A stretch of 33,384 bases of DNA, from the NCBI GenBank assembly GCA_002707785.1, contig PANW01000077.1, positions 1 through 33,384 of the forward strand. The letters run 5' to 3'. This document shows positions 32,122-33,384 of the stretch, in pieces. The notes below the pieces were generated by a model, which was given only the letters and a program-made list of their open reading frames with translations, searched no databases and was not told the DNA's origin. The translations under genes were made by a program, and so were the position numbers. The number at the start of each line of letters is the position of its first letter. Within the stretch, counting starts at the first letter, position 1. The stretch is from Cellvibrionaceae bacterium. GTDB taxonomy: Bacteria > Pseudomonadota > Gammaproteobacteria > Pseudomonadales > Cellvibrionaceae.

Positions 32122-33025
32122 TGAGACAGGTTTTTTCTAAGATTTAGTTTGCTGTGATTCGTGATTTCTGATCGTACTTTTCAATTTTTATTTCTATTTT
32201 TGAGTTAGGTCGAGATCGCTTTTTTTCGATTTTCTTAGAAAAGTTGATTTTGTCGTTTGTTTCATTGTTTGAGAGTTCTCACGGCGGAGACTTGTTCTTA
32301 ACAAAGCATAATTTGGGGGGGTGATTGAAAATATGGAAAAAAATACTCCTAGAAATGACATTGATATTTGGGATGCGTTTTAGCAATTGCTAGATAGGAG
32401 TTTGTTAGATTCGTAAACAAGAAGGAAGCCTAGATCGGTTTCGAACAATTCAAGTTTCTATCCTTTGCGGGTATAGGTGTTATTTGGAGAGAGAGGTGCA
32501 AATGAATTTCTCTGATTGGATTGCGTAAGGGCGAGGCCATAAACAATACTTCTAACAGTCTACGTGAGGGGTGGGCAGGTACTCATAATCAATGGTCAGT
32601 AATAGGGGGCTCTATCGTTCTAATGATCGTTTCACATTGCTGCTGGTAATAACCTAAGAGAGTCTGTTGCCTAAAAACCCGCGGCGAATTTCATCGCGAT
32701 CGGTCAAAATGGGATGTCTGTGAATAGCCTCCGCCTTAATAAAGCAGCCACCGCATCTGGTCCAAGTGTATTTCTATCGAACGCTGTTCTGACCGAACCC
32801 AATAAGGTGGCCAGTCGATGAGGCGCTGCTGGAGCGGCTTAGGCTTGATTTACCGCTCAGAGGTTGCCGTTTTACCCTTTAGTGAGGCTGTAATTTCCTT
32901 TTAAACAAGCTCGCTGAGGGCTTTTCTCGCTTTGAGATACCTTTACAATTAGTCGCGACTCAGTACTCAATTCTCGCTATAATTCGCGCCTTTCAATTCT
33001 CACTGCTGGGCAGTTTATAGAAGAT
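32122..33025. other. About 900 bp without a supported gene between nosR and prfC
   Basis: The first 250 bp are strongly AT-rich with several T-runs. Two tiny frames have ribosome-site-like sequences: 32334-32384 (16 codons plus stop, after a run of seven G) and 32502-32528 (8 codons plus stop, after GAGAGAGG). A minus-strand frame near 32760-32870 reads LIDWPPYWVRSEQRSIEI and could be a gene remnant, but I cannot assign it. The rest shows no clear coding signal. Confidence 0.4.
32978..32983 (+). promoter_or_regulatory. Likely -10 element of prfC
   Basis: A perfect TATAAT lies 43 bp upstream of the prfC start codon. The -35 element is not obvious. Confidence 0.45.
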
Positions 33026-33112
33026 ATGAGTATTTCTGAGTCAGAACTGGCCAAACGCCGGACTTTTGCGATCATTTCTCACCCTGATGCCGCCCAGCCT
33101 TTCAACGCTTAA
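33026..33112 (+). pseudogene. prfC: 5' fragment of prfC (peptide chain release factor 3), interrupted
   Basis: The first 22 codons read MSISESELAKRRTFAIISHP then DA, matching the start of release factor 3 (E. coli: AKRRTFAIISHPDAGKTT). The match ends exactly inside the nucleotide-binding loop: GKTT is replaced by AQPFNA and a stop. RF3 recycles RF1 and RF2 after translation termination. Such a break, at about 33092, is expected when an integrative element enters the 5' end of prfC, the known insertion site of SXT/R391 ICEs. The rest of prfC should lie at the far end of that element, beyond the window. Confidence 0.85.
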
Positions 33113-33384
33113 AATCACCTTTCATTGCACACCACAATCACATCTCTACGTACTGAATTTAAAGGCTTTTTGTCTTTTTCTCGTTTATTTGCTTTTCAAT
33201 GATGTTCAAGCGTAACCTCGGAAAGTGTGTACAAACTTGAGTACAAATTCCGTTTTAGAGGCCTTTGGCGAAAATTCCATGACACAAACCTGTCTGTAGG
33301 CCTTGTGGTTACTGGGTTTGACGTAAAAAGTACTACCGTTAAAAAGAGTCTCTTTTTTTGGTAAATGTTTTCTTCTGTACCAAA
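33092..33384. mobile_element. Terminal part of a second integrative element inserted in prfC (partial)
   Basis: The sequence after the prfC break is unrelated to prfC and runs off the window. GTACAAA repeats at 33229-33235 and 33241-33247 with a 12-bp period (GTGTACAAACTTGAGTACAAA), and a variant GTACCAAA occurs at 33377-33384. Short repeats of this kind are common beside tyrosine-integrase genes. No gene begins inside this stretch. The identity as an SXT/R391-like ICE is inferred from the insertion site only. Confidence 0.6.

Noticed and set aside
32700-32880. Possible transposase (IS66 accessory type) remnant on the minus strand
   Set aside because: A short stretch loosely resembles the tail of such proteins, but there is no start, no inverted repeat ends and no further homologous segment.

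Overview
The window looks like chromosomal DNA of a free-living, probably marine, facultatively denitrifying gammaproteobacterium. The basis is the gene content: a complete clade I nitrous-oxide reductase cluster, a RegB/RegA (PrrBA/RoxSR-like) redox two-component system, a TonB receptor of the copper OprC/NosA type, and a prfC start typical of gammaproteobacteria. No rRNA, tRNA or CRISPR array was seen. The lineage call is inference.

Layout. 1-2,840: hairpins and a dispersed-type repeat, a MerR regulator, a RIO-type kinase and two unknown envelope proteins. 3,110-8,252: a TetR-controlled drug-export operon (TetR, HlyD lipoprotein, ABC ATPase, ABC-2 permease), convergent with a membrane-anchored AraC regulator. 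8,348-10,438: a LysR regulator divergent from a zinc-free MDR oxidoreductase. 10,487-14,632: RegA, RegB and the OprC/NosA-like receptor, all on the minus strand. 14,700-21,172: a compact integrative element of about 6.5 kb. 21,294-23,824: a PhyH-type dioxygenase and a MATE exporter. 23,872-31,835: nosL, nosY, nosF, nosD, nosZ and nosR, transcribed right to left from nosR. 31,836-33,025: a long gene-poor stretch with regulatory sites. 33,026-33,384: the first 22 codons of prfC, broken at the P-loop and joined to foreign sequence. This looks like the end of a second integrative element in the insertion site used by SXT/R391-type ICEs.

How the parts work together. A 17-bp palindrome of the form TGCGAC-N5-GTCGCA lies upstream of both the TonB receptor gene and nosR. 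It fits the published RegA/PrrA consensus GCGNC-Nx-GNCGC, and regB/regA sit right beside the receptor gene. An FNR/DNR-type box also lies upstream of nosR. I infer one low-oxygen regulon joining copper import to N2O reduction.

The element at 14,700-21,172 is the most unusual part. Its 14-bp end repeat overlaps this RegA-type operator, so the integrase appears to use a regulatory palindrome as its attachment site. It carries a tyrosine integrase, a serine recombinase, a possible HUH endonuclease, a translationally coupled operon of three small unknown DNA-binding-like proteins, two clusters of a TGGCTCA repeat, and a 12-bp perfect hairpin whose loop region reads AACTATTAC. It has no recognisable conjugation or capsid genes. 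It could be a small integrative element that replicates by rolling circle, but that is a hypothesis from motifs only.
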